Source of the DNA: Thiobacillus sp.
GTDB taxonomy: Bacteria; Pseudomonadota; Gammaproteobacteria; Burkholderiales; Thiobacillaceae
Assembly (NCBI GenBank): GCA_024709425.1
Contig: JANJWS010000067.1
Location: 60,253 to 124,252, forward strand
Length of the DNA stretch: 64,000 nt
Direction: 5' to 3'
Shown here piece after piece: positions 26,454-37,872 of the stretch. The translations under genes were made by a program, and so were the position numbers. The stretch's first letter is position 1; each line of letters starts with the position of its first letter. Under the pieces are notes generated by a model that saw only the letters and a program-made list of their open reading frames with translations, had not been told where the DNA came from and searched no databases.

Positions 26454-26911
26454 TGCGTCGCTTCTGGGATGGCCTCGCCGGCACGCTGCTGGTGCTGTGG
26501 ATTGGCGGCATGTGGGCGATCGGCTATCTGGCCGCGCCGGTGCTGTTCGCCAGCCTCGACGACAAGCAGCTCGCGGGCAACCTTGCCGGCCGGCTGTTCG
26601 AATGGATGGCGTGGGTGGGGATCGCCGCCTCGGCCTACCTGCTCGTCTACCGTATCGCGCGTGACGGTGGCGCGGCACTGAAAACGTTGTTCTTCTGGAT
26701 CGTGGTGCTGATGCTGGCGCTGATTCTCGCGGGGCAGTTCGGGGTGCAGCCGATCCTGCAGGGCCTCAAGGACCAGGCCATGCCCCAGGCGGTGATGCAG
26801 AGCGTGTTCGCCGACCGTTTCCGCCACTGGCACGGCGTTTCCAGCATCCTCTATCTGATCCAGAGCGCGCTCGGCCTGTTGCTGGTCTGGCGCTCGGGAC
26901 TGGCACGATAG
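26453..26911 (+). CDS. DUF4149 domain membrane protein
   Basis: 152 aa, four TM helices, VLWIGGMWAIGYLAAPVLFASL pattern. Confidence 0.75.
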   Translation: MRRFWDGLAGTLLVLWIGGMWAIGYLAAPVLFASLDDKQLAGNLAGRLFEWMAWVGIAASAYLLVYRIARDGGAALKTLFFWIVVLMLALILAGQFGVQPILQGLKDQAMPQAVMQSVFADRFRHWHGVSSILYLIQSALGLLLVWRSGLAR

Positions 26912-26928
26912 ACGTCCCCCGTATCCGT

Positions 26929-27225
26929 TCAGCGCGGCAGCACGATCACCGGCTTGTCTGCGGCGCGGTAGATCACCAGCACCTTGCCGATCTGTTGCAC
27001 CGGCGCGGCGCCCGTGGCGGCGCAGATTTCCTCCATCCACGTTCGGCGGGTCTCGACTTCGTCGCTGGCTGCCTTGATCTTGATCAGTTCGTGCGCCGCA
27101 AGCCCGCGGTCGATTTCCTTCAATACCGCGGGGGTCAGGCCATTGCTGCCGATCATGGCCACCGGCTGCCGGCTGTGTGCCAGGCCCTTGAGGTATTGCC
27201 GCTGGGCGGGGGTGAGTGATTTCAT
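26929..27225 (-). CDS. yhbY: YhbY-family ribosome assembly RNA-binding (CRM) protein
   Basis: LTPAQRQYLKGLAHSRQPVAMIGSNGLTPAVLKEID; divergent from rlmE. Confidence 0.88.
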   Translation of the reverse strand: MKSLTPAQRQYLKGLAHSRQPVAMIGSNGLTPAVLKEIDRGLAAHELIKIKAASDEVETRRTWMEEICAATGAAPVQQIGKVLVIYRAADKPVIVLPR

Positions 27226-27265
27226 GACGATTCCTTCAAGCGAGGGCGGATTGTAGCCGATACCC

Positions 27266-27925
27266 ATGGTGCACAAACCGAAGCGAACCAAATCCGGCCG
27301 CGCGTGGATGCACGAGCACGTGACCGATCCCTACGTCAAACGGGCCCAGCAGGACGGCTATCGCTCGCGCGCCGCGTACAAGCTCGCGGAAATCGACGCG
27401 CGCGACCGCCTGTTGCGGCCCGGCATGACGGTGGTGGACCTGGGCGCGGCACCCGGCAGCTGGTGCCAGGTGGTGGTGGAAAAGCTGAAGGGGCGGGGCA
27501 GGGTGCTGGCAATCGACCTGTTGCCGGTGGCGCCGCTGGCGGGGGTCGAAAGCCTGGAGGGCGATTTCACCGAGCCGTCGGCACTGGCGTGGCTGGAGAA
27601 AAACCTTCGGGGCAGCCGGGTTGACCTTGTTTTGAGTGATATGGCGCCCAATATAAGCGGTGTGGCGATTCGCGATCAGGCGCGCCATTACGAGTTGTGC
27701 GAGTTGGCGCTGGATTTTGCGGGGCAGTGGCTGAAACCCGATGGCGCTTTTCTCGTCAAAGTGTTCCAGGGGCCGGGATTTGAGGATTTCAGGGCGCAGA
27801 TGCGGCGTGTCTTCGCACGGGTGCTGATCCGCAAGCCGGATGCCTCGCGCGACCGCAGTACCGAAGTTTATTTGATCGGGCGCGACCTCGTGGCCGCGCC
27901 CGAAACCCGCCCGGAAGCTGCCTGA
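27266..27925 (+). CDS. rlmE: 23S rRNA 2'-O-ribose methyltransferase
   Basis: [42 protein letters not shown]. Confidence 0.96.
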   Translation: MVHKPKRTKSGRAWMHEHVTDPYVKRAQQDGYRSRAAYKLAEIDARDRLLRPGMTVVDLGAAPGSWCQVVVEKLKGRGRVLAIDLLPVAPLAGVESLEGDFTEPSALAWLEKNLRGSRVDLVLSDMAPNISGVAIRDQARHYELCELALDFAGQWLKPDGAFLVKVFQGPGFEDFRAQMRRVFARVLIRKPDASRDRSTEVYLIGRDLVAAPETRPEAA

Positions 27926-27994
27926 CCGGCGCATTAGGGCGACTTTGGGATTAGAATTTGTCTAACGGCACGGTTGGCGTGCCGAGGAGTGAAC

Positions 27995-29887
27995 GTGAAC
28001 AACATGTCCAAGAACATCGCCATCTGGCTGATCATTGCTGTCATCCTGATGACGGTGTTCAACCAGTTTGGTGCGCAGCGCACGACGCAGTCGCAGTTGC
28101 CGTACTCCCAATTCATCGAGGAAGTGCGCCAGCAGCAGATCACCAAGGTGGTGATCGAGGGCAATGTGCTGAAGGGCGAGCGCAGCGACGGCCAGCGCTT
28201 CACCAGCTACGCGCCGAGTGACCCGTGGATGGTGTCGGATCTCCTGAAGAACGGCGTGCAGGTCGAGGCCAAGCCGGAAGAGCAGCCATCCTTCCTCATG
28301 AGCCTGTTCATTTCATGGTTTCCCATGCTGCTCCTGATTGGCGTGTGGATATTCTTCATGCGCCAGATGCAGGGTGGCGGCCGTGGCGGCGCCTTCTCCT
28401 TTGGCAAGAGCCGTGCCCGCCTGCTCGACGAGAACGCCAACCCGGTGACCTTCGCCGATGTCGCGGGTTGCGACGAGGCCAAGGAGGACGTTGCCGAACT
28501 GGTCGAATTTCTCAAGGATCCCTCCAAGTTCCAGAAGCTGGGCGGACGCATCCCGCGCGGCGTGCTGATGGTCGGCCCCCCGGGTACCGGCAAGACGCTG
28601 CTCGCGCGTTCCATCGCCGGTGAAGCCAAGGTGCCGTTCTTCAGCATTTCCGGTTCCGACTTCGTCGAGATGTTCGTCGGCGTGGGCGCCGCGCGCGTGC
28701 GCGACATGTTCGAGCAGGCGAAAAAGAACGCGCCGTGCATCATTTTCATCGACGAGATCGACGCGGTGGGCCGCCAGCGCGGTGCGGGTCTTGGCGGCGG
28801 CAACGACGAGCGTGAGCAGACCCTGAACCAGTTGCTGGTCGAAATGGACGGTTTCGAAGCCAACGCCGGCGTGATCGTCATCGCCGCGACCAACCGCCCC
28901 GATGTGCTCGACCCGGCGCTCCTGCGTCCCGGTCGTTTTGACCGGCAGGTCGTGGTGGGCCTTCCCGATATCCGCGGTCGCGAGCAGATTTTGCTGGTGC
29001 ACATGCGCAAGGTGCCGGTGGCGCCCGACGTGCGCGCCGACATCCTGGCGCGCGGCACACCCGGCATGTCCGGTGCGGATCTTGCCAACCTCGTCAACGA
29101 GGCGGCCCTGTTCGCCGCGCGCGGCAACAAGCGCCTGGTCGACATGGACGACTTCGAACAGGCCAAGGACAAGATCCTCATGGGCGCCGAACGCAAGTCC
29201 ATGGTGATCACGCCCGAGGACAAGAAGAAGACGGCTTATCACGAGTCCGGCCACGCCGTCATCGGCATGACCCTGCCGGGCTGTGACCCGGTACACAAGG
29301 TCACGGTGATCCCGCGCGGCCGTGCGCTGGGTGTCACCATGTCGCTGCCCGAGCAGGACCGTTTCAGCCTGTACAAGGACCAGATGCTGGCGCAGATCAC
29401 CATGCTGTTTGGCGGTCGGGTCGCCGAGGAAGTCTTCGTCGGCAGCATCTCTACCGGCGCGTCCAACGACTTCGAACGCGCCACCGGTATCGCGCGCGAC
29501 ATGGTGACGCGCTATGGCATGTCCGAGGCGCTGGGGCCCATGGTCTACGGGGAGAACGAGGGCGAGGTGTTCCTCGGCCGTTCGGTCACCACGCACAAGA
29601 ACATGAGTGAGGCGACCATGCAGAAGGTCGACGCCGAGATCCGTCGCATCCTCGATGAGCAATACGCGCTGGCGAAGAAAATTCTCACCGACAACCGCGA
29701 CAAGGTCGAGGCAATGACGGCTGCACTACTGGACTATGAAACCATCGACGCTGAGCAGATCGCCGACATCATGGCCGGCCGCCCGGTACGTCCGCCCCGG
29801 CCGGCTACGACACCGCCGCCGGCGGCCGGTGGCGGCGACAAGCCGAGTGCACCGGCGCCGACCGGACAGCCGGCACAGGAAACCTGA
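27995..29887 (+). CDS. ftsH: ATP-dependent zinc metalloprotease FtsH (GTG start, alternative ATG 28004)
   Basis: [27 protein letters not shown] zinc site, SRH region. Confidence 0.97.
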   Translation: MNNMSKNIAIWLIIAVILMTVFNQFGAQRTTQSQLPYSQFIEEVRQQQITKVVIEGNVLKGERSDGQRFTSYAPSDPWMVSDLLKNGVQVEAKPEEQPSFLMSLFISWFPMLLLIGVWIFFMRQMQGGGRGGAFSFGKSRARLLDENANPVTFADVAGCDEAKEDVAELVEFLKDPSKFQKLGGRIPRGVLMVGPPGTGKTLLARSIAGEAKVPFFSISGSDFVEMFVGVGAARVRDMFEQAKKNAPCIIFIDEIDAVGRQRGAGLGGGNDEREQTLNQLLVEMDGFEANAGVIVIAATNRPDVLDPALLRPGRFDRQVVVGLPDIRGREQILLVHMRKVPVAPDVRADILARGTPGMSGADLANLVNEAALFAARGNKRLVDMDDFEQAKDKILMGAERKSMVITPEDKKKTAYHESGHAVIGMTLPGCDPVHKVTVIPRGRALGVTMSLPEQDRFSLYKDQMLAQITMLFGGRVAEEVFVGSISTGASNDFERATGIARDMVTRYGMSEALGPMVYGENEGEVFLGRSVTTHKNMSEATMQKVDAEIRRILDEQYALAKKILTDNRDKVEAMTAALLDYETIDAEQIADIMAGRPVRPPRPATTPPPAAGGGDKPSAPAPTGQPAQET

Positions 29888-29913
29888 GCGGCTAGCCGGC
29901 TGCAGCGTCTGCA

Positions 29914-29940
29914 AGGGGGGGCTCCGCCCCTCCGTTCTTT
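29914..29940 (+). terminator. Possible terminator between ftsH and folP
   Basis: GGGGC-tcc-GCCCC with weak T-rich tail TTCTTT. Confidence 0.35.
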
Positions 29941-29941
29941 C

Positions 29942-30781
29942 ATGTCGTTTCTCCACGCCGCTTCGCATCGACTTTCCCTCGCACGGCCGCTCGTCATGGG
30001 CGTTGTCAACGTGACACCGGATTCGTTTTCGGATGGTGGTCGGCTGACCTGCGCTCAGGCGGCGATCGACCATGCACTCAAGCTGCGCGAAGACGGCGCC
30101 GATATCCTCGACGTCGGTGGAGAATCCACCCGTCCGGGTGCGGCGCCCGTGCCGGTCGACGAGGAGATGCGCCGCGTACTACCGGTGATCGAGGCGCTCG
30201 CCGTGCGCGGCTGCTGCGTCTCCGTCGACACCAACAAGCCCGAGGTCATGCGTGCTGCGATCACGGTGGGGGTGGCGATGGTGAACGACGTCACGGCCCT
30301 GCAGGCACCGGGGGCGCTGGACGTGGTGGCGGCGTCGGGGGCGGCGGTGTGCCTGATGCACATGCGGGGCGAACCGCAGACCATGCAGGAGGCGCCGGTT
30401 TATGACGACGTGGTCGAAGAGGTAGAGGCCTTTCTGCAGGCACGTGTCGCGGCCTGCGAGGCCGCTGGGATCGCACGCGATCGGTTGGTGGTCGACCCCG
30501 GCTTCGGATTTGGCAAGACGCTCGCGCACAATCTGACGCTCTTGAGTCGACTCGGGCACCTCACCGGATCGGGCGTACCGGTCCTGGTGGGGATGTCGCG
30601 CAAATCGATGCTCGGCGCACTGACCGGCTGCCCTGTCGACCGACGCGAATACGCCGGCGTGGCGGCGCACCTGGCAGCTGTCGCGCGTGGTGCGCGACTG
30701 TTGCGTGTGCATGATGTGGCGGCCATGCGCGATGCATTGGCGGTGTGGAACGCAGTGGAGGAACAACACGATGGGACGTAA
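29942..30781 (+). CDS. folP: Dihydropteroate synthase
   Basis: [36 protein letters not shown]. Confidence 0.96.
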   Translation: MSFLHAASHRLSLARPLVMGVVNVTPDSFSDGGRLTCAQAAIDHALKLREDGADILDVGGESTRPGAAPVPVDEEMRRVLPVIEALAVRGCCVSVDTNKPEVMRAAITVGVAMVNDVTALQAPGALDVVAASGAAVCLMHMRGEPQTMQEAPVYDDVVEEVEAFLQARVAACEAAGIARDRLVVDPGFGFGKTLAHNLTLLSRLGHLTGSGVPVLVGMSRKSMLGALTGCPVDRREYAGVAAHLAAVARGARLLRVHDVAAMRDALAVWNAVEEQHDGT

Positions 30782-32135
30782 GTACTTCGGCACCGATGGC
30801 GTGCGCGGCAGGGTGGGGGAGGCGCCGATCACGCCGGAATTCGTCATGCGCCTGGGCTATGCCGCCGGACAGGTGCTGGTGGCCGACCGCGGCAGACTGC
30901 CGCCCGACCAGCATCCGACCGTGCTCATTGGCAAGGACACGCGCATTTCCGGCTACATGCTGGAGGCCGCGCTGGAAGCCGGATTCACCGCGGCGGGCGT
31001 GAACGTGCTGATGACGGGGCCGATGCCGACACCGGCGGTCGCCTACCTCACGCGGGCGTTGCGCCTGCAGGCCGGCGTGGTGATCTCCGCCTCGCACAAT
31101 CCCTTCGAGGACAACGGCATCAAGTTCTTTTCCGAAGGTGGGCAAAAACTCCCTGACAGCGTCGAGGAGGCCATCGAGGCCCGACTCGATCAGCCCATCG
31201 TCACGGTTTCCGCACGCCAGCTCGGTCGTGCGCGCCGCATCGAGGATGCGGCGGCGCGCTATATCGAATTCTGCAAGAGCACCTTTCCCAACCACCTCGA
31301 CCTGCGCGGCCTGCGCGTCGTCGTCGATTGCGCGCACGGCGCGACGTATCACATCGCGCCGCACGTGCTGCACGAACTGGGCGCGGAGGTCGTCGCCATC
31401 GGCAACGAGCCCAATGGCTTCAACATCAATGACGACTGCGGCGCGACGCACACGCAGGCGCTGTCGGACGCGGTGCGCCGCCATCGCGCCGACCTCGGCA
31501 TTGCGCTCGACGGCGATGGCGACCGGCTGATGATGGCGGACGGCAAGGGCCGCATCTACGATGGCGACCAGCTTGTATACATCATTGCGCGTCACCGCAT
31601 CCAGACTGGCTACATGAAGGGCGGCGTGGTCGGTACCCTGATGACCAATCTGGGCACCGAGCATGCACTGGGTCGCATCCACGTGCCGTTCGAACGCGCC
31701 AAGGTCGGCGACCGCTACGTGCTGGAGCGCCTCGCGGCCAACGGCTGGATGCTTGGTGGTGAGACGTCGGGGCACATCCTCTGCCTGGACAAGCACACCA
31801 CCGGCGACGGCATCGTCTCGGCGTTGCAGGTGCTGCGCGCCCTGCGCGAGTCGGGTGAGACCCTGGAGGGATTCACTGCCGATCTGGAAACCTATCCGCA
31901 GGTCATGATCAACGTGCCGGTCGCCAAAGGATTCAAGCTGGAGTCGGCCACCGGAATCGGTGCTACGGTCGCGGAAGCGGAAGCCGCCCTCAATGGCGGC
32001 GGCCGCATCGTGCTGCGCGCGTCCGGTACCGAGCCACTCATCCGGGTGATGGTGGAGGGGCGCGATGCCACCCTGGTGCGTCACACCGCTGAAACAATCG
32101 CCGCCGCCGTACGCACCGCTGCGTCTGGCGGGTGA
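30771..32135 (+). CDS. glmM: Phosphoglucosamine mutase
   Basis: [36 protein letters not shown]. Confidence 0.97.
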   Translation: MGRKYFGTDGVRGRVGEAPITPEFVMRLGYAAGQVLVADRGRLPPDQHPTVLIGKDTRISGYMLEAALEAGFTAAGVNVLMTGPMPTPAVAYLTRALRLQAGVVISASHNPFEDNGIKFFSEGGQKLPDSVEEAIEARLDQPIVTVSARQLGRARRIEDAAARYIEFCKSTFPNHLDLRGLRVVVDCAHGATYHIAPHVLHELGAEVVAIGNEPNGFNINDDCGATHTQALSDAVRRHRADLGIALDGDGDRLMMADGKGRIYDGDQLVYIIARHRIQTGYMKGGVVGTLMTNLGTEHALGRIHVPFERAKVGDRYVLERLAANGWMLGGETSGHILCLDKHTTGDGIVSALQVLRALRESGETLEGFTADLETYPQVMINVPVAKGFKLESATGIGATVAEAEAALNGGGRIVLRASGTEPLIRVMVEGRDATLVRHTAETIAAAVRTAASGG

Positions 32136-32144
32136 TTTCCCGGT

Positions 32145-32178
32145 CTGAAATAGTTCTGTAATATTCGCCCGTTAGTAT
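32145..32178 (+). promoter_or_regulatory. Candidate PHO box and -10 upstream of pstS
   Basis: CTGAAAT-agtt-CTGTAAT direct repeat (11-bp period) with TAGTAT 10 bp downstream. Confidence 0.55.
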
Positions 32179-32226
32179 GGCGACGTCGCCCCATGCGGCA
32201 ACGTCAACTACTACCGGAGGTATTAC

Positions 32227-33246
32227 ATGCGTACATTCAACAACCTGCTTCAGGGCACCCTGGCTGCCGCCATGGGCCTGGCGTTCTCGGTGAGCGCGCT
32301 GGCTGCCGACATCACCGGCGCGGGCGCAACCTTCCCCTATGCCGTCTACACCAAGTGGGCCGAAGCCTACCAGGCCGCGACCGGCAACAAGGTGAACTAC
32401 CAGGGGATCGGCTCGTCGGGTGGCGTGAAGCAGATCAAGGCCAAGACCGTCGACTTCGGCGGCACGGACGCTCCGGTGAAGGAAGAGGACCTTGACGCTG
32501 CGAAACTGGTGCAGGTCCCGACCGTCATGGGCGGCGTCACGATCGTGATGAACGTTCCCGGCATCGCATCCGGCAAGCTGAAGCTGGATGGCCCCACCGC
32601 CGCCAACATCTTTCGTGGCGCGATCACCAAATGGAACGATCCGGCCATCGCCAGGCTGAACCCCGGCGTCAATCTGCCCGATCTGGCCATCACCGTGTCG
32701 CACCGTTCCGACGGTTCGGGCACCACGTATGCCTTCACCAACTACCTCGCCAAGCAGTCGATGGCCTTCATGCGCGAAGTCGGCGCCGGCAACACCGTGA
32801 ACTGGCCTGCCAACGCCGTCGGCGGCAAGGGTAACCCGGGTGTGGCCGCCAACGTGCAGAAGATCAAGGGTGCGATCGGTTACGTCGACATCGCCGATGC
32901 GATGAAAAACAACATGAGCTTCGTCGCGCTGAAGAACAAGGCCGGCAACTTCATCGTGCCGAACCAGCAGGCGGTGGCCGATGCGGCGGCGGGTGCGAAC
33001 TTCAAGGTGAAGGGCATGGCCCCCGACCTGCTCGACCAGACCCACAAGAACGCCTGGCCGATCACGACCGCGACCTATGTGCTCGCATACGAGAAGGGCG
33101 CGGACGCGGCCAAGCAGAAGGGCGTGGTCGATTTCTTCACCTGGTCGCTCAACAACGGCCAGACAATGGCAGCCGAGCTGGGCTTCGTGGCCTTGCCGCC
33201 CAACGTCGTGAAGATGGTCGAAGCTGAAATGAAGAACATCAAGTAA
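32227..33246 (+). CDS. pstS: Phosphate ABC transporter substrate-binding protein
   Basis: Signal peptide; ITGAGATFPYAVYTKWAEAY, GIGSSGGVKQI, VSHRSDGSGTTYAFTNYL. Confidence 0.97.
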   Translation: MRTFNNLLQGTLAAAMGLAFSVSALAADITGAGATFPYAVYTKWAEAYQAATGNKVNYQGIGSSGGVKQIKAKTVDFGGTDAPVKEEDLDAAKLVQVPTVMGGVTIVMNVPGIASGKLKLDGPTAANIFRGAITKWNDPAIARLNPGVNLPDLAITVSHRSDGSGTTYAFTNYLAKQSMAFMREVGAGNTVNWPANAVGGKGNPGVAANVQKIKGAIGYVDIADAMKNNMSFVALKNKAGNFIVPNQQAVADAAAGANFKVKGMAPDLLDQTHKNAWPITTATYVLAYEKGADAAKQKGVVDFFTWSLNNGQTMAAELGFVALPPNVVKMVEAEMKNIK

Positions 33247-33296
33247 ATCGCCAACACGCGACATGATGTCATCCCGGGGTCGGTGCGGTCCCGGGT

Positions 33297-33339
33297 GTCT
33301 GAGAAAGCAGCCGCCCGCAAGGCGGCTGCTTTCTCAGAC
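33297..33339 (+). other. Perfect stem-loop between pstS and pstC
   Basis: GTCTGAGAAAGCAGCCGCC-cgcaa-GGCGGCTGCTTTCTCAGAC, 19-bp perfect arms, 5-nt loop. Confidence 0.9.
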
Positions 33340-33366
33340 AAAGAACGAAACGATAGGCACCCCACC

Positions 33367-34344
33367 GTGAGCGAGCCCAGCGCATCCGCCGAAGCCGATC
33401 TGCATGCCTGGCAGGTCAGGAAATTCTGGCTGCAGGACCAGTTTTTCCATTACACGACCCAGTTGTTCGCGATCGTCGTCCTGGCGGCGCTGGTGGGCAT
33501 CATGGTGTCGCTTGGCATCGAGGCGTGGCCGAGCCTCAAGGAGTTCGGTCCCTCCTTCCTGTGGACCAACGTCTGGAGCGTGCCGGACGACCGCTACGGC
33601 GCGCTGGCCGCCATCTACGGTACCGTCGTGACGTCGGTGCTGGCGTTGCTGATCGCGGTGCCGATCAGCTTCGGCATCGCATTGTTTCTCACCGAAACGT
33701 GTCCGGTGTGGCTGCGCCGTCCGCTCGGCACCGCCATCGAACTGCTGGCCGGCATTCCCTCGATCGTCTACGGAATCTGGGGCCTGTTCGTCTTCGCGCC
33801 CCTGTTCGCGGAATACGTCCAGCCACCTCTGCAGGCCTGGCTGGGCGATGTACCGGTCATTGGCGGCTGGTTCTCCGGACCGCCCATCGGGGTGGGCATC
33901 CTCACCGCGAGCATCGTGCTGGCGATGATGGTGATTCCCTTCATCGCTTCGGTCATGCGCGACGTGTTCGAGACCGTGCCGCACGTGCTGAAGGAATCGG
34001 CTTACGGCGTGGGCTGCACCACCTGGGAGGTGGTGCGTCATGTCGTGCTGCCATATTCCCGCGTCGGCGTCATCGGCGGCATCATGCTCGGGCTTGGGCG
34101 CGCACTGGGTGAGACCATGGCGGTGACTTTCGTCATCGGCAACGCCAACCGCATCAATGGCAGTCTGTTCGCACCTGGTACTTCGATCGCATCGACGCTT
34201 GCCAACGAATTCGGCGAGGCGGATCCCGGGCTGCACATCGCATCGCTGTTCGCGCTGGGCTTGGTCCTCTTCATCATTACTTTCATCGTGCTGGCGGTCT
34301 CGCGCTGGATGATCAGCCGCAGCATGGGCTCCGACGGTCTGTGA
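33367..34344 (+). CDS. pstC: Phosphate ABC transporter permease PstC (probable GTG start; ORF extends to 33283)
   Basis: [37 protein letters not shown]. Confidence 0.95.
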   Translation: MSEPSASAEADLHAWQVRKFWLQDQFFHYTTQLFAIVVLAALVGIMVSLGIEAWPSLKEFGPSFLWTNVWSVPDDRYGALAAIYGTVVTSVLALLIAVPISFGIALFLTETCPVWLRRPLGTAIELLAGIPSIVYGIWGLFVFAPLFAEYVQPPLQAWLGDVPVIGGWFSGPPIGVGILTASIVLAMMVIPFIASVMRDVFETVPHVLKESAYGVGCTTWEVVRHVVLPYSRVGVIGGIMLGLGRALGETMAVTFVIGNANRINGSLFAPGTSIASTLANEFGEADPGLHIASLFALGLVLFIITFIVLAVSRWMISRSMGSDGL

Positions 34345-34351
34345 GGGGCGC

Positions 34352-35197
34352 ATGATGAACCTGTACAATCGACGCATCTGGATCAATCGCATCGGCATCA
34401 CCCTGTCGATGGTGGCGATGAGTCTCGGGCTGATTGCGCTGTTGTGGATCCTGTGGACGCTTTTCTCCAAAGGCTTTGCGGCGCTGAGCTGGGACCTCTT
34501 CACCCAGGATACGCCGGCGCCCGGCTCCGACGGTGGCGGCCTGCGCAATGCGATCGTCGGCAGCGGGCTCATCCTGCTGTTCTCGATGCTGATCGCCACG
34601 CCGATCGGTATCCTGGCGGGGATCTATCTGGCCGAGTACGGTCGTATCTCGAAATTCGCTTCGTTCACCCGTTTCATGACCGACATCATGCTGTCGGCGC
34701 CGTCCATCGTCATCGGTCTCTTCGTGTACGCCCTGTTTGTCGCCACCACGGGGGGCTTCTCCGGTTGGGCCGGCTCGCTCGCGCTGGCGTTGATCGCGAT
34801 TCCGGTGGTGGTGCGCACGACCGAAAACATGCTCAAGCTGGTGCCGACCAGCCTGCGCGAGGCGGCGTTCGCGGTGGGCGCGCCGCGCTGGAAGGTGTCC
34901 CTCAGCGTCACGCTGCGCGCCGTCAAGTCGGGCGTCGTCACGGGCGTGCTGCTGGCGATGGCGCGGATCACCGGCGAAACCGCTCCCCTGTTGTTCACCG
35001 CGCTGAACAACCAGTTCTTCAGCACGAACATGAATGAGCCGATGGGCAATCTACCGGTGGTGATTTTCCAGTTCGCGCTGAGTCCGTACGACAACTGGGT
35101 CAACCTCGCCTGGGGCGGCGCGCTCTTGATCGCCTTTCTGGTGCTCGCGGTCAATATCGGCGTGCGGGTCTTTTTCCGCAACAAAGACAAACGTTAA
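34352..35197 (+). CDS. pstA: Phosphate ABC transporter permease PstA
   Basis: LSAPSIVIGLFVYALFV, LREAAFAVGAPRWKVSLSVTL, ARITGETAPLLFTAL. Confidence 0.95.
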   Translation: MMNLYNRRIWINRIGITLSMVAMSLGLIALLWILWTLFSKGFAALSWDLFTQDTPAPGSDGGGLRNAIVGSGLILLFSMLIATPIGILAGIYLAEYGRISKFASFTRFMTDIMLSAPSIVIGLFVYALFVATTGGFSGWAGSLALALIAIPVVVRTTENMLKLVPTSLREAAFAVGAPRWKVSLSVTLRAVKSGVVTGVLLAMARITGETAPLLFTALNNQFFSTNMNEPMGNLPVVIFQFALSPYDNWVNLAWGGALLIAFLVLAVNIGVRVFFRNKDKR

Positions 35198-35218
35198 TTT
35201 CCCCGGAGCCTTCTTCCG

Positions 35219-36001
35219 ATGTCCGATCACGTCACCTCCCCCGGCGAAAACCCTGCCCTGCAGGTCCGCAACCTGGACTTTTACTACGGGGATTTCAAGG
35301 GCCTCAAGAGTGTCAGCCTGGACGTCGCGCAGAAAAAAGTGACTGCTTTCATCGGGCCGTCGGGTTGTGGCAAGTCGACGCTGTTGCGCACTTTCAATCG
35401 CATGTACGACCTCTATCCCGGGCAGCGCGCCGAAGGCGAGATCCTGTTCCACGGCAAGAACCTGCTCGACAAGAACCAGGACGTGAACCTGGTGCGCGCC
35501 AAGATCGGAATGGTGTTCCAGAAGCCGACGCCGTTCCCCATGACCATCTACGAGAACATCGCATTCGGCGTGCGTCTCTACGAACGCATGTCGCGCAGCG
35601 CGATGGATGACCGCGTGGAATGGGCGCTCAACAAGGCCGCGCTGTGGGGCGAGGTGAAGGACAAGCTGAACCAGAGCGGGCTGTCGCTTTCCGGCGGCCA
35701 GCAGCAGCGTCTGTGCATTGCACGCGCGGTCGCGGTCAAGCCCGAGATCGTCCTGCTGGACGAGCCGACCTCCGCACTCGATCCGATCTCGACGGCCAAG
35801 ATCGAGGAGCTTGTCAACGAACTGAAGAGTGAATACACCATCGCCATCGTCACCCACAACATGCAGCAGGCGGCACGCATTTCCGACTACACGGCCTTCA
35901 TGTATCTGGGCGAACTGATCGAGATGGGGCGCACCAACGATGTTTTCCTGAAACCCGCGGTCAAGCAGACCGAGGACTACATTACCGGCCGCTTCGGCTG
36001 A
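35219..36001 (+). CDS. pstB: Phosphate ABC transporter ATP-binding protein
   Basis: [44 protein letters not shown]. Confidence 0.97.
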   Translation: MSDHVTSPGENPALQVRNLDFYYGDFKGLKSVSLDVAQKKVTAFIGPSGCGKSTLLRTFNRMYDLYPGQRAEGEILFHGKNLLDKNQDVNLVRAKIGMVFQKPTPFPMTIYENIAFGVRLYERMSRSAMDDRVEWALNKAALWGEVKDKLNQSGLSLSGGQQQRLCIARAVAVKPEIVLLDEPTSALDPISTAKIEELVNELKSEYTIAIVTHNMQQAARISDYTAFMYLGELIEMGRTNDVFLKPAVKQTEDYITGRFG

Positions 36002-36030
36002 TCCGCATTGCGTAATCGTGCGCGCAGCGG

Positions 36031-36059
36031 TTGACCGGCGGGCGCGTTACGCTTAACAT
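36031..36059 (+). promoter_or_regulatory. Candidate sigma-70 promoter of tpiA
   Basis: TTGACC-N17-TAACAT. Confidence 0.55.
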
Positions 36060-36086
36060 CGCGCACTTTTGTTTGGCAGACTCTCC

Positions 36087-36833
36087 ATGCGCAAGAAGCT
36101 CGTAGCCGGTAACTGGAAAATGCACGGCAGCCTGGCCGAAAACGCCGCATTGTTGGGCGCGATCAAGCCCGCGCTGGCGGGCATTGAAGCTGCGGTGTGC
36201 GTGCCGTTCCCCTACCTGGCACAGGCACAAGCCGCGTTGGCCGGATCGTCGATCGCCTGGGGTGCGCAGAACCTGTCGGAACAGGTCAAGGGTGCGTTCA
36301 CGGGTGAGGTGTCGGCTGCCATGCTCGTCGATTTCGGCTGCCAGTACGTGATTGTCGGCCATTCCGAGCGGCGCAGCCTGTATGGCGAGACCGACGAACT
36401 GGTGGCAAAGAAATACATGGCCGCGCAGGCTGCCGGACTCATTCCGATTCTGTGTGTGGGCGAGTCGCTGGCCGAGCGCGAAGCGGGCGTTACCGAAACC
36501 GTCGTCGCGCGGCAGCTCGATGCAGTGATCAGCGCGGCCGGTGTGGCCTCGCTTGCCAAGGCCGTGGTGGCCTATGAACCGGTGTGGGCCATCGGAACCG
36601 GCAAGACTGCGACACCGGAGCAGGCGCAGGCCGTGCATGCGTTCATCCGCAGCAAGATTGCGGCGCTGGATGCAGGCGTTGCCACGGGGCTGGTGATCCA
36701 GTACGGGGGTAGCGTGAAGGCGGCGAATGCGGGAGAATTGTTCTCTCAACCTGACATCGACGGCGGGCTCATTGGCGGCGCTTCGCTGGTTGCCGACGAA
36801 TTCATCGCCATCTGCCGGGCGGCGGCCAAATAA
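36087..36833 (+). CDS. tpiA: Triose-phosphate isomerase
   Basis: [45 protein letters not shown]. Confidence 0.97.
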   Translation: MRKKLVAGNWKMHGSLAENAALLGAIKPALAGIEAAVCVPFPYLAQAQAALAGSSIAWGAQNLSEQVKGAFTGEVSAAMLVDFGCQYVIVGHSERRSLYGETDELVAKKYMAAQAAGLIPILCVGESLAEREAGVTETVVARQLDAVISAAGVASLAKAVVAYEPVWAIGTGKTATPEQAQAVHAFIRSKIAALDAGVATGLVIQYGGSVKAANAGELFSQPDIDGGLIGGASLVADEFIAICRAAAK

Positions 36834-36857
36834 GCCTCGGCGCGCAAAAAACACGTC

Positions 36858-37202
36858 ATGGAAACTCTGGTCTGGATCGTTCACATCATCGTTGCCGTTG
36901 CGGTCATCGCACTGGTGCTGCTGCAACATGGCAAGGGCGCTGACATGGGGGCTGCATTTGGCAGCGGTTCCTCGGGCAGCCTCTTTGGTTCGACCGGTTC
37001 GGCCAATTTTCTGAGCCGTAGTACCGCCGTGCTGGCGACCCTGTTTTTCCTGACCAGTCTTGCACTGGCATTTTTCGCGCTGCAGCAGCACAAGCCGGCT
37101 GCAAGCGTGCTGGATCGTGCCGCGGTGCCGGCAGCCGCGCCCGCAGCTCCGGCAGCGCCTTCGGAGCCGGCCGAGTCGCGCGCGGCGGACATTCCGCAAT
37201 AA
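36858..37202 (+). CDS. secG: Preprotein translocase subunit SecG
   Basis: [46 protein letters not shown]. Confidence 0.95.
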   Translation: METLVWIVHIIVAVAVIALVLLQHGKGADMGAAFGSGSSGSLFGSTGSANFLSRSTAVLATLFFLTSLALAFFALQQHKPAASVLDRAAVPAAAPAAPAAPSEPAESRAADIPQ

Positions 37203-37263
37203 CAACAAATGGTTTTGCGGCGGCGCCATACGGTGTCGCCAACCCAAGGACGCAAGTCTTCGG

Positions 37264-37348
37264 GCCGACGTGGTGGAATTGGTAGACACGCTATCTTGAG
37301 GGGGTAGTGACGAAAGTCGTGCGAGTTCGAGTCTCGCCGTCGGCACCA
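37264..37348 (+). tRNA. tRNA-Leu (anticodon GAG)
   Basis: GCCGACGTGGTGGAATTGGTAGACACGCTATCTTGAGGGGGTAG...GCGAGTTCGAGTCTCGCCGTCGGCACCA; class II tRNA with variable arm, encoded CCA. Confidence 0.96.
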
Positions 37349-37515
37349 TCAGTTTTCCAGGTTTGGACAATAGTCCAAATTGTCTAGTATCTGATTGATT
37401 TTTTGGCATAAAGTTGCATTCTTGCCGCTTGACAGCCCATACACTGAGCTAATAAACTCATAAAATAATTATTTGAGATGATGGTGGTCCGATAAGGATC
37501 ACTTGGAGGAGTCTG

Positions 37516-37872
37516 GTGCTGGAGAATTATCTCCCCATCTTGTTGTTCATGCTGGTCGGGTTGGCTTTCGGTGTCGTTCCCATCCTTGCGGGGGGGCTGC
37601 TGGCTCCGCACCGCCCTGACAGTGAGAAACTTTCGCCGTACGAGTGTGGGTTCGAGGCGTTCGAGGACGCACGGATGAAATTCGACGTGCGTTACTACCT
37701 TGTCGCCATCTTGTTCATCCTGTTCGATCTGGAAATCGCCTTTCTCTTTCCCTGGGCCATCGTGCTCGAGGAAATCGGCCTTGCAGGTTTTGTCGCCATG
37801 ATGGTGTTCCTGGGCATTCTCGTCGTCGGCTTCATTTATGAGTGGATGCGCGGCGCGCTGGAGTGGGAATGA
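37516..37872 (+). CDS. nuoA: NADH-quinone oxidoreductase subunit A
   Basis: [38 protein letters not shown]. Confidence 0.97.
   Translation: MLENYLPILLFMLVGLAFGVVPILAGGLLAPHRPDSEKLSPYECGFEAFEDARMKFDVRYYLVAILFILFDLEIAFLFPWAIVLEEIGLAGFVAMMVFLGILVVGFIYEWMRGALEWE

Noticed and set aside
37403-37418. TTGGCATAAAGTTGCA, sigma-54-like promoter upstream of nuoA
   Set aside because: GG-to-GC spacing is 9 nt rather than the required 10, so it is unlikely to be functional.
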